A stretch of DNA of 5,731 nt. Source: Hyphomicrobiales bacterium. Lineage in GTDB: Bacteria; Pseudomonadota; Alphaproteobacteria; Rhizobiales; Kaistiaceae. Shown in pieces: positions 1 to 4,823 of the stretch. The stretch spans positions 1 to 5,731 of the forward strand of contig JAFKJZ010000409.1 in assembly GCA_017305815.1 (NCBI GenBank), given 5' to 3'. Numbering within the stretch: the first letter of the stretch is position 1; each line of letters starts with the position of its first letter. The notes beneath the pieces were generated by a model. The model was given only the letters and a program-made list of their open reading frames with translations. It was not told where the DNA came from and did not search any database. Made by a program: the position numbers and the translations under genes.

Positions 1-10
1 CCCGAAACGA

Positions 11-46
11 CGAAAGCCCGGATCGGTTCCCCGATCCGGGCTTTCG
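11..46 (-). terminator. Hairpin, probable terminator of the SDR gene
   Basis: A perfect 16-bp inverted repeat with a 4-nt loop (arms 11-26 and 31-46, loop TTCC). Read on the minus strand it lies downstream of the SDR stop codon. The distal arm ends in GGGCTTTCG and is followed by TCGTTTCGGG. That is T-rich but not an uninterrupted T-run, so it is a moderate rather than classical intrinsic terminator. A perfect stem of this length is very unlikely by chance. It could also work for plus-strand transcription arriving from the left, but no gene is visible there. Confidence 0.75.
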
Positions 47-60
47 AATACCTTCGGCGC

Positions 61-79
61 CGCCGGGCAAGGCCCGGCG
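61..79. repeat. GC-rich hairpin just after the SDR stop
   Basis: A perfect 8-bp inverted repeat (CGCCGGGC at 61-68, GCCCGGCG at 72-79) with a 3-nt loop. It starts 13 nt beyond the SDR stop codon on the minus strand. No T-run follows on either strand, so it is more likely a 3'-end mRNA structure than a terminator. It forms a tandem pair with the larger hairpin at 11-46. Confidence 0.55.
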
Positions 80-92
80 ACCTTCCGGTCGA

Positions 93-875
93 TCAGTCCA
101 TGCGGACGCCGCCGGTGACATTGATGCCCTGGCCGGTCATGAAGCGCGCCGCGTCGGAGGCGAGGAAGACGACGACGTCGGCGACGTCCTCCGGCTCCTC
201 GATGCGGCCGAGCGGGGTCAGCGAAACATATTCGGCGCGCACCGCTTCCGGCGTCATGCCGCGGAGTTCCGCTTCCCAGATGATCTCGCGCTCCTGCATC
301 GCGGTCTTGACGAAGCCCGGGCAGACGCAGTTGACGCGGATGTTCTTCGGCGCCATTTCACGCGCCAGCGCCTGCGTCCAGCCGAACACGGCGAACTTCG
401 AGGCGGAGTAATGAGCGAGCAATGGCGCGCCGACCTTGGCGGCCAGCGAAGCTGTGTTGACGATCACGCCCTTGGTGTTGCTGGCCAGGAAATGCCGGCA
501 GGCGATCTGGTTGGCGAGGAAGACGCCGCGCGCGTTGACGTCGAAATTGAAGTCCCATTCCTCGTCGGTGATGTCGACCGCCGGCCGCATGGTCGAGACG
601 CCGGCATTGGCGCAGAGCAGGTCGAAGCCGCCCAGCGCGTCGATTGCCTTCTGCATCGCCGCGTCGACCGAGGCGCGCTTGGTGACGTCGACCTCGACGG
701 CGAAGCCGCCATTCTCCAGGCCTGCCACGACGGCCTGTGCCGCCATCACGTCGAGATCGGCGATCGCCACCGTCGCGCCCGCCTTGTCGAGGGCCCGCGC
801 GATCGCCGCGCCGATGCCCTTCGATCCACCGGTGACGATTGCCTTGCGCCCTGAGAGATCGAAAATGCCGGCCAT
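93..875 (-). CDS. Classical short-chain dehydrogenase/reductase, probably NAD-dependent polyol/sugar dehydrogenase
   Basis: A cytoplasmic SDR-family oxidoreductase of 260 residues, a normal length for a classical SDR. The Rossmann glycine motif TGGSKGIG is at residues 15-22. D40 at the end of strand beta-2 predicts NAD(H) rather than NADP(H). D63-V64 follows, and NAG is at 90-92. The catalytic tetrad is complete: N114, S143, Y156 and K160 (YSASK). P186-G187 closes the cofactor site, and the C-terminus carries the usual TGQGINVTGG element. I chose the ATG at 875 because it gives the canonical MAGIFDLSGRKAIVTGG start and has AAGGA 10 nt upstream. An in-frame ATG at 929 would add 18 residues unlike SDRs and place that ribosome site inside the gene. 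The gene is divergent from a DeoR regulator and FGGY kinase, suggesting oxidation of a polyol to a ketose. The substrate is inferred from context only; SDR sequence alone does not give it. Confidence 0.93.
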   Translation of the reverse strand: MAGIFDLSGRKAIVTGGSKGIGAAIARALDKAGATVAIADLDVMAAQAVVAGLENGGFAVEVDVTKRASVDAAMQKAIDALGGFDLLCANAGVSTMRPAVDITDEEWDFNFDVNARGVFLANQIACRHFLASNTKGVIVNTASLAAKVGAPLLAHYSASKFAVFGWTQALAREMAPKNIRVNCVCPGFVKTAMQEREIIWEAELRGMTPEAVRAEYVSLTPLGRIEEPEDVADVVVFLASDAARFMTGQGINVTGGVRMD

Positions 876-914
876 GTCGTATGTTTCCTTGCTCGAAATG
901 CCGCCCCAACAAAA

Positions 915-924
915 CGCAATTGCG
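915..924. promoter_or_regulatory. 10-bp perfect palindrome, SDR-proximal operator candidate
   Basis: CGCAATTGCG is a perfect 10-bp palindrome about 40 bp upstream of the SDR start. It overlaps CGAACA (923-928), whose complement TGTTCG recurs at 965-970. The position suits a regulator binding over the SDR promoter. Function is inferred; a short palindrome can occur by chance. Confidence 0.35.
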
Positions 925-952
925 AACACTTTACAACGGCCCGGCGCGAATT

Positions 953-980
953 AATGTTTGCAAATGTTCGTTCATGTTGC
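953..980 (+). promoter_or_regulatory. Three phased ATGTT direct repeats, candidate DeoR-type operator
   Basis: ATGTT occurs at 954-958, 964-968 and 974-978, giving an exact 10-bp period. Surrounding bases are partly shared (AATGTTTG, AATGTTCG, CATGTTGC). One copy per helical turn puts all three on the same DNA face. DeoR-family repressors commonly bind short repeated elements near their own promoters, and this array lies 31 bp before the start codon of the regulator gene. Assignment to that regulator is inference. Confidence 0.5.
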
Positions 981-996
981 AGTTTAAACACCCGGG

Positions 997-1002
997 AAGG
1001 AG
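997..1002 (+). promoter_or_regulatory. Ribosome binding site of the DeoR-type gene
   Basis: AAGGAG lies 6 nt before the ATG at 1009. This fixes the start at that codon even though the helix-turn-helix begins only about 30 residues later. Confidence 0.85.
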
Positions 1003-1008
1003 ACTGCG

Positions 1009-1890
1009 ATGCCAGCCGACGCCATGACGGGCTCCGCGACGGGCCATGAACTCGAGCAACCCGAACTCGCGGGCAGCGACTATGGCCGCATGCCGGCCGG
1101 CGCGCGCCAGTCCCTCATCCTCGACCTGATCGAGCTGCACGGCTTCGTCTCCGTGTCGAAGATTGCCAGCAATCTCAGTGTCTCCGAGATGACGATCCGG
1201 CGCGACCTGGTGTCGCTGGAGGAACGCGGCCTGCTCGCCCGCACGCATGGCGGCGCGGTTTCCTCCGCCTCCGACCCGCGCGAGGTGTTCGATCTCGAGG
1301 AGCCGGCCTTCAAGCGCCGGCGCCACCGCAACGCCCGGGGCAAGAGCGCGATCGCCACCGCCGCCGCCGGCCTGATCGGGCCGGGCGAGACCATCGGCAT
1401 CGATGTCGGCACCTCGACGCTGACGCTCGCCGAGGCGGTGGTGAATCGCGCCGATCTCCGCGTCTTCACCAACAGCCTGCGCGCCGCCATGACGCTCTCC
1501 GCCTCGAAAAGCTCGGTCTATGTGCTGGGCGGCGAGGTGCGCGATCCCGAACAATCCGTGGTCGGCTCGCGCGCGGTCGGCGAACTGCAGAACTACAACA
1601 TCGATCGCGTCTTCATCGGCGTTTCCGGCCTGATCGAGGCCGGCTTCTTCGATTATTCGGTCGAGGACACCGAGGTGAAGCGCGCCTTCATCGCGCGCGC
1701 CGACCAGGTGGTCATCCTGTGCGATTCGTCCAAATTCGATCACCGCTCGCTGGCGCGGGTGTGCGAACTCTCCGGCGTCGACATCCTGGTGACCGACGCC
1801 GCGCCGCCCGCCCATCTCGCCAGGGCGCTCGAAGCCGCCGGCGTCGAAGTCCTCGTCGCCGGAGCCGAGCCCGAAACCCAAACCGACTGA
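1009..1890 (+). CDS. DeoR-family transcriptional regulator
   Basis: A 293-residue DNA-binding regulator, expected to repress sugar-catabolic genes and respond to a phosphorylated sugar intermediate. Residues 1-30 form an unusual polar extension. The DeoR winged helix-turn-helix spans about 33-84, with the recognition helix around SEMTIRRDL (59-67) and the wing GLLARTHGGAV (74-84). The C-terminal sugar-phosphate-sensing DeoRC domain follows, with GIDVGTST (130-137), TNS (154-156), LGGEVRD (173-179), VG (185-186), DRVFIGVSGL (199-208), EVKRAFIARAD (222-232) and DSSKFD (239-244). These match the conserved blocks of the family (ISOCOT-like fold). Most family members are about 250-260 residues, so the N-terminal extension explains the extra length. 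It is followed 58 nt later by the FGGY kinase on the same strand, probably in one operon, and is divergent from the SDR gene. The family assignment is secure; the effector is unknown. Confidence 0.93.
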   Translation: MPADAMTGSATGHELEQPELAGSDYGRMPAGARQSLILDLIELHGFVSVSKIASNLSVSEMTIRRDLVSLEERGLLARTHGGAVSSASDPREVFDLEEPAFKRRRHRNARGKSAIATAAAGLIGPGETIGIDVGTSTLTLAEAVVNRADLRVFTNSLRAAMTLSASKSSVYVLGGEVRDPEQSVVGSRAVGELQNYNIDRVFIGVSGLIEAGFFDYSVEDTEVKRAFIARADQVVILCDSSKFDHRSLARVCELSGVDILVTDAAPPAHLARALEAAGVEVLVAGAEPETQTD

Positions 1891-1948
1891 TCGCCGCGCC
1901 ATCCGCCGCCGGCCGCGCGTACCCCTTCAACAGACTGGAACGTCCTGG

Positions 1949-3448
1949 ATGCCCGCCCAAAAGACCACCGTCATCGGCCTCGATATCGGCACGACCTCGA
2001 CCATCTCGATCGCCGTGCGCGTGCCCGACCAGATCCTGCACATGGCGTCGCGCCCGGTGACTCTGTCCTCGCCCTCGCCGAGCTGGGCCGAGGAGGATCC
2101 GGCCGAATGGTGGTCGAATACCTGCGAGGTGCTGCGCGAGACGATCGCCGCCCTCCCCGACGGCCCGGATTCGCTCGCCGGCCTCTGCGTCACCGGCATG
2201 CTGCCGGCGGTGGTGCTGCTCGACGCCAGCGGCCGCGTGCTGCGGCCCAGCATCCAGCAGAGCGACGGCCGCTGCGGCGAGGAAGTCGAGGGGCTGAAGC
2301 GCGAGATCGACGAGGCGGCCTTCCTGAAGCGCACCGGCAACGGCGTCAACCAGCAGCTCGTGGCGGCGAAGCTGCGCTGGATCGCCCGGCACGAGCCGGG
2401 CGTCTTCTCGCGCATCGCCACCGTGTTCGGCTCCTACGACTACATCAACTGGCGCCTGACCGGCCGCCGCGCCGTCGAGCAGAACTGGGCGCTGGAAGCC
2501 GGCTTCACCGACGTCGCGACCGACCGCATCGCCGACGACCTCGTGGCGCTCGCCGGCATTCCGCGCAGCGCCGTGCAGGATCGCACCGTCACGCATGAGC
2601 AGATGGGCACGGTCTCGGCCGAGGCGGCCCGCGAGACGGGCCTGCCGGAGGGCCTGCCGATCTTCGGCGGCGCCGCCGACCACATTGCCTCGGCGCTCGC
2701 CGCCGGCATCGCCTCGAACGGCGACGTGCTGCTGAAGTTCGGCGGCGCCGGCGACATCGTCGTCGCGGCCGACAAGGCCAAGCCGGATGCCCGCCTTTAT
2801 CTCGACTACCACCTCGTTCCCGGCCTCTATGCGCCGAATGGCTGCATGGCCTCGTCCGGCTCGGCCCTGAACTGGATGGCCCGCCTGCTGGCGGACGGCG
2901 AGGGCGAGGAGCGGCCGCATGTCGTGCTCGACCGGCTCGCCGGCGCGGTTCCCGCCGGCAGCGACGGCGTGCTCTGCCTGCCCTATTTCCTCGGCGAGAA
3001 GACGCCGATCCACGATCCGCTGGCGCGCGGCACCTATATCGGCCTCAGCCTCGGCAACGGCAAAGGCCATCTCTGGCGGGCGCTGCTCGAAGGCGTCGCC
3101 TATGGCTTCCGCCACCATGTCGACGTTCTGGCCGACATGGGCCACGCGCCGAGCCGCTTCTTCGCCTCGGATGGCGGCACCAAGAGCCGGGTCTGGATGC
3201 AGATCATGGCCGACGTGCTCGGGGCGCCGGTGCAGCTTCTCGACAATCCCTACGGATCGTCGGTCGGCGCGGCCTGGGTCGCGGCCATCGGCACCGGCCT
3301 CGCCACCGACTGGAGCGGCATTTCGAGCCTGGCCACGCAGGGCGCGCTGATCCACCCCAATCCCGCCAACCGCGAAATCTACGACAACGGCTATGCCCGC
3401 TACCGCGCCGCCTATGTGGCGCTGAAGCCCGTCTTCGCCATGCAGTAA
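1949..3448 (+). CDS. FGGY-family carbohydrate kinase (xylulokinase-like, substrate unassigned)
   Basis: A 499-residue cytoplasmic ATP-dependent sugar kinase of the FGGY family (ASKHA fold), close to the usual 490-510 residue length. The N-terminal phosphate-binding loop is GLDIGTTST (10-18), with D12 as the conserved metal/phosphate Asp. The substrate-side segment ends with GGAADHIASALAAG, where D244 corresponds to the family's catalytic base. The C-terminal ATPase half starts with LLKFGGAGD, contains a CMASSGSALNW segment, and carries the FGGY signature region GGTKSRVWMQIMAD (409-422). It ends in the family's SSVGAAWVAA helix. The start ATG at 1949 has GGAA (1937-1940) 8 nt upstream, an average site, and the next residues are the expected first beta strand. 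It follows the DeoR-type gene after 58 nt without a visible promoter or terminator. It probably phosphorylates the ketose made by the divergent SDR. FGGY kinases act on glycerol, xylulose, ribulose, erythritol, fuculose and others, and I cannot choose from sequence alone. Confidence 0.92.
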   Translation: MPAQKTTVIGLDIGTTSTISIAVRVPDQILHMASRPVTLSSPSPSWAEEDPAEWWSNTCEVLRETIAALPDGPDSLAGLCVTGMLPAVVLLDASGRVLRPSIQQSDGRCGEEVEGLKREIDEAAFLKRTGNGVNQQLVAAKLRWIARHEPGVFSRIATVFGSYDYINWRLTGRRAVEQNWALEAGFTDVATDRIADDLVALAGIPRSAVQDRTVTHEQMGTVSAEAARETGLPEGLPIFGGAADHIASALAAGIASNGDVLLKFGGAGDIVVAADKAKPDARLYLDYHLVPGLYAPNGCMASSGSALNWMARLLADGEGEERPHVVLDRLAGAVPAGSDGVLCLPYFLGEKTPIHDPLARGTYIGLSLGNGKGHLWRALLEGVAYGFRHHVDVLADMGHAPSRFFASDGGTKSRVWMQIMADVLGAPVQLLDNPYGSSVGAAWVAAIGTGLATDWSGISSLATQGALIHPNPANREIYDNGYARYRAAYVALKPVFAMQ

Positions 3449-3471
3449 GCAGAGGCTCGCCCAACAGAAAA

Positions 3472-3500
3472 GACCCCGAGCGCCGTTCGGCCTCGGGGTC
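3472..3500 (-). terminator. Intrinsic terminator, minus-strand orientation, possibly bidirectional
   Basis: GACCCCGAG (3472-3480) pairs perfectly with CTCGGGGTC (3492-3500). A further short inner stem caps with a GTTC loop and leaves one bulged C. On the minus strand the stem is followed directly by TTTTCTG, a proper U-tract, so the strong direction is termination of the small minus-strand gene ending at 3589. On the plus strand it lies 23 nt after the kinase stop but is followed by GAAAG rather than T residues, so termination of the kinase transcript is weaker or needs another factor. The A-run before the stem on the plus strand gives the usual look of a shared convergent terminator. Confidence 0.8.
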
Positions 3501-3551
3501 GAAAGTCACGCAGTCTTGCTCGGAGGGTTCGAAATCGGACATCCTGATCTC

Positions 3552-3579
3552 ACGGGCATCGGCCGCGGCCGACGCCCGT
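3552..3579. repeat. GC-rich hairpin after the small stress-type gene
   Basis: ACGGGC (3552-3557) pairs with GCCCGT (3574-3579). Inside, TCGGCC (3559-3564) pairs with GGCCGA (3567-3572) with one A-C mismatch, so 12 of 13 positions pair. It begins 9 nt beyond the minus-strand stop codon at 3589. No T-run follows on either strand, so it is probably an mRNA 3' structure rather than a terminator; the terminator proper is at 3472-3500. The sequence from 3501 to 3551 shows no gene. Confidence 0.5.
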
Positions 3580-3588
3580 TACGCCGCC

Positions 3589-3813
3589 TCAGTGCGGCTT
3601 GAGCTTCTTGCCCTTCGCCAGTTGCGACGGTGACAACTTCGACGGCTTCACCTCAGCGCCGGTGATGCCGGAACCCGGCTGCACCATCTCCGGCGGGTCG
3701 CTCGTCGGGAAGGTTTCCTCCAACGCCTTGTCGAGACGCTTGCTTTCCGACTTGCGGCTGTGACGCGCGGCATGGCCGGGCACCATCGATTTCAGCAATT
3801 CCTTGACGGCCAC
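3589..3813 (-). CDS. Small basic protein with a DKALEETFPTSDPP motif, function unknown
   Basis: A 74-residue hydrophilic protein with no signal peptide or membrane segment. I place the start at GTG 3813 because a perfect AAGGAGG (complement of 3821-3827) lies 7 nt upstream. The upstream in-frame ATG at 3972 would cross the promoter region and add 53 residues of non-protein-like sequence. An internal ATG at 3786 lacks such a site. The N-terminus is basic (VKELLKSM, HAARHSRKSESKR). The centre is LDKALEETFPTSDPPEMVQ (27-45), followed by a GSG linker and a lysine-rich tail (AKGKKLKPH). Short alphaproteobacterial proteins with a similar 'D-ALDDTFPASDPP' motif are common and, from memory, several are linked to general stress; no biochemical role is known to me. 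An EcfG-type promoter-like element upstream fits this. The coding call is strong; function is open. Confidence 0.82.
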   Translation of the reverse strand: MAVKELLKSMVPGHAARHSRKSESKRLDKALEETFPTSDPPEMVQPGSGITGAEVKPSKLSPSQLAKGKKLKPH

Positions 3814-3847
3814 TATACGTCCTCCTTGCCTGAACTCGCCTTCGAAT

Positions 3848-3876
3848 AAACAAGGCGCGACGACTGTTTTCGTTCC
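3848..3876 (-). promoter_or_regulatory. Candidate EcfG/RpoE2 general-stress promoter for the 74-residue gene
   Basis: On the minus strand GGAAC (complement of 3872-3876) is followed after exactly 18 nt by TT, within TTGTTT (complement of 3848-3853). This matches the alphaproteobacterial general-stress pattern GGAAC-N18/19-TT described for Sinorhizobium RpoE2. A transcript starting about 7 nt on would have a leader of roughly 30 nt ending in the AAGGAGG site. The -10 lacks the more frequent CGTT form, so the match is partial. Confidence 0.5.
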
Positions 3877-3922
3877 GCTCCGGGCGGCGATAGCGCAGCG
3901 GGCGCTATTTCCAGACGGGCAT

Positions 3923-3932
3923 GGAGGTGATC
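3923..3932 (+). promoter_or_regulatory. Near-perfect Shine-Dalgarno for the DoxX-family gene
   Basis: GGAGGTGATC is complementary over all ten bases to the usual 3' end of 16S rRNA. GGAGG ends 8 nt before the ATG at 3936, favouring that start. A second GGAGG (3938-3942) lies 5 nt before another in-frame ATG at 3948, so either start could be used. Confidence 0.7.
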
Positions 3933-3935
3933 GGA

Positions 3936-4424
3936 ATGGAGGCGAACATGAGCGATCCAAGCGGCGGCGCAATCGGCCGCAACCGGTCTCCCGCGGCGCG
4001 ATGGCAGAGCATGCCGATCCTGCGCGCGTGGCGGCCTCAGATCCTGTCGGTGCTGCGCATCGTCACCGCGCTGGTGTTCCTGGAATTCGGCACGGCGAAG
4101 CTGCTCGGCTTCCCCTATTCGGAAATGCTCTCCAACCTGCCACGCTTCTCGATCTTCTGGATCGCCGGCATCGTCGAGATCATCGGCGCGCCGCTGCTGC
4201 TACTCGGCCTGTTTACTGGGCCGGTGGCGTTCCTGCTGTCTGGCGAGATGGCGATCGCCTATTTCTGGATCCACCTGCCGAACGACTTCTTCCCGCTCCG
4301 GAACGGCGGCATCGAAGCGATCCTGTTCTGCTTCATCTTTCTCTATATCGCCGCCGCCGGCCCCGGCGCCTGGAGCGTCGACGGCCTGCTGGCGCGGCGG
4401 CGAGATCCGGATAACGAGCGCTAG
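3936..4424 (+). CDS. DoxX-family inner-membrane protein
   Basis: A 162-residue polytopic membrane protein of the DoxX family, near the usual 130-170 residues. After a polar, Arg-rich N-terminus (1-34) come four hydrophobic helices at about 36-58, 71-92, 96-114 and 124-142. Family-like features are LEFGTAKLLGFP (49-60) closing helix 1, the VEIIGAPLLLLGLFT stretch (80-94), an NGGIEAILFCFIFLYIA segment (123-139), then GPGAWSVDGLLARR (142-155) as a positively charged cytoplasmic end. DoxX relatives have been linked to thiosulfate:quinone oxidation in Acidianus and to redox and stress resistance in mycobacteria, but most bacterial copies have no proven role. Starts at 3921, 3936 and 3948 are all in frame; 3936 has the best ribosome site and 3948 (MSDPSGG) is a good alternative. 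It is divergent from the small stress-type gene and convergent with copZ. I see no clear promoter of its own. Confidence 0.87.
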   Translation: MEANMSDPSGGAIGRNRSPAARWQSMPILRAWRPQILSVLRIVTALVFLEFGTAKLLGFPYSEMLSNLPRFSIFWIAGIVEIIGAPLLLLGLFTGPVAFLLSGEMAIAYFWIHLPNDFFPLRNGGIEAILFCFIFLYIAAAGPGAWSVDGLLARRRDPDNER

Positions 4425-4487
4425 CCAGCTCTCTATCTGGTCACGATTTCTTCGGGCGAACCGGTATCCGCCGCGCTCGAAATCGCT
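4425..4487. other. Convergent gap without a clear terminator
   Basis: These 63 bases separate the convergent DoxX-family gene and copZ. Only weak inverted repeats are present (for example CCAG...CTGG), with no T-run. I see no credible intrinsic terminator for either gene, so read-through or Rho-dependent ending is possible. Confidence 0.4.
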
Positions 4488-4685
4488 CTAGACTCGCTCG
4501 CTCGGATAGCCGGCCTCCTCGAGCGCAGCAACGATCGCGCCCGCCTCGGCCGTGCTCTCGATGCGCACGGTCTTCGAGGCGAGATCCGTCGCGACCTCGG
4601 CGGCGGGATCGAGCGCCTTCACGGTCTTCTGCACCGTCGAGACGCAGTGGCCGCACGACATGTCCTTGATATTCAATGTCAGCAT
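4488..4685 (-). CDS. copZ: CopZ-like HMA copper chaperone
   Basis: A 65-residue cytoplasmic heavy-metal-associated (HMA) domain protein, the standard size for a single-domain Cu(I) chaperone. The metal site is MSCGHC at 9-14, where C11 and C14 would bind Cu(I). The domain continues through the VQKTVKALDPAAEV helix-turn, the TVRIEST strand and the AIVAALEEAGYP element (Y60) typical of Atx1/CopZ folds. The start ATG at 4685 is preceded on the minus strand by GGAG about 7 nt away. The gene is divergent from the copper ATPase gene and has its own MerR-type promoter, so it probably delivers Cu(I) to the ATPase and is co-induced with it. Specificity for copper rather than another soft metal is inferred from the operators and neighbour. 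The protein ends shortly after GYP, which is normal. Confidence 0.9.
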   Translation of the reverse strand: MLTLNIKDMSCGHCVSTVQKTVKALDPAAEVATDLASKTVRIESTAEAGAIVAALEEAGYPSERV

Positions 4686-4712
4686 TCCGGGCTCCGTTCG
4701 TTGATCGAGCCG

Positions 4713-4743
4713 GATATGGACCTTCCCATCATGGCAAGGTCAA
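4713..4743 (-). promoter_or_regulatory. CueR/MerR-type promoter and operator of copZ
   Basis: On the minus strand, TTGACC (-35, complement of 4738-4743), a 19-nt spacer and CATATC (-10, complement of 4713-4718). The spacer covers most of a 21-bp dyad (4720-4740) with 10-bp arms, ACCTTCCCAT and ATGGCAAGGT, differing from a perfect inverted repeat at one position. An overlong 19-bp spacer filled by a dyad is the signature of MerR-family activators, and the ACCTTCC...GGAAGGT core matches CueR-type copper sites. The predicted leader to the copZ ATG is only about 20 nt. Confidence 0.85.
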
Positions 4744-4759
4744 GCCCCGAAAAGCGCCC

Positions 4760-4790
4760 TTGACCTTCCCATAATGGGAAGCTTTACCTA
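4760..4790 (+). promoter_or_regulatory. CueR/MerR-type promoter and operator of copA
   Basis: TTGACC (4760-4765), a 19-nt spacer and TACCTA (4785-4790) as -10. The layout is the same as the Escherichia coli copA promoter, which also pairs TTGACC with a 19-bp spacer. The dyad is CTTCCCAT-A-ATGGGAAG (4765-4781), a perfect 8-bp inverted repeat around A4773. A transcript start near 4797 leaves a leader of about 27 nt to the copA ATG. Confidence 0.88.
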
Positions 4791-4823
4791 TATCGTCATC
4801 ACGCCAGACGAAGGGCATTTCCG

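Larger units (their letters stand above)
876..1008. promoter_or_regulatory. Divergent promoter region between SDR and deoR-type gene
   Basis: This 133-bp intergenic stretch must hold the start signals of both transcripts. It is more AT-rich than the flanking genes between about 910 and 990. Visible elements are a perfect palindrome CGCAATTGCG (915-924), CGAACA (923-928) facing TGTTCG (965-970), a TTTGCAAA palindrome (957-964), three phased ATGTT pentamers (954-978), and the palindrome GTTTAAAC (982-989). A possible minus-strand -35 is TTGTAA (complement of 931-936), with a poor -10 downstream. I do not assign sigma-70 hexamers with confidence on either strand. Confidence 0.7.

Noticed and set aside
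876..929. Longer SDR start at 929
   Set aside because: The extra 18 residues do not resemble an SDR N-terminus, and the AAGGA site just upstream of 875 would then be internal.
982..989. GTTTAAAC palindrome as an operator
   Set aside because: Only 8 bp, AT-rich core, and close to the ribosome site; it may be part of a -10 region but there is no further support.
931..1902. 323-codon minus-strand open frame opposite the DeoR gene
   Set aside because: Same kind of shadow. It would also cover the divergent promoter and has no family-like motifs, while the plus-strand frame contains a full DeoR protein.
1712..3355. 547-codon minus-strand open frame opposite the DeoR and kinase genes
   Set aside because: It is the antisense shadow of high-GC coding sequence. 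The translation is low-complexity (Arg/Ala/Gly/Asp-rich) with no recognisable domain, and it lies opposite two well-supported genes.
3204..3542. 112-codon minus-strand frame beginning MSDFEPSEQD
   Set aside because: It crosses the terminator stem at 3472-3500 and then runs antisense to the kinase with Arg/Trp-rich low-complexity sequence. No ribosome site or family resemblance.
3814..3972. Longer start (ATG 3972) for the 74-residue protein
   Set aside because: The added segment overlaps the other strand's start region and the GGAAC promoter candidate, and the GTG at 3813 has a perfect ribosome site.
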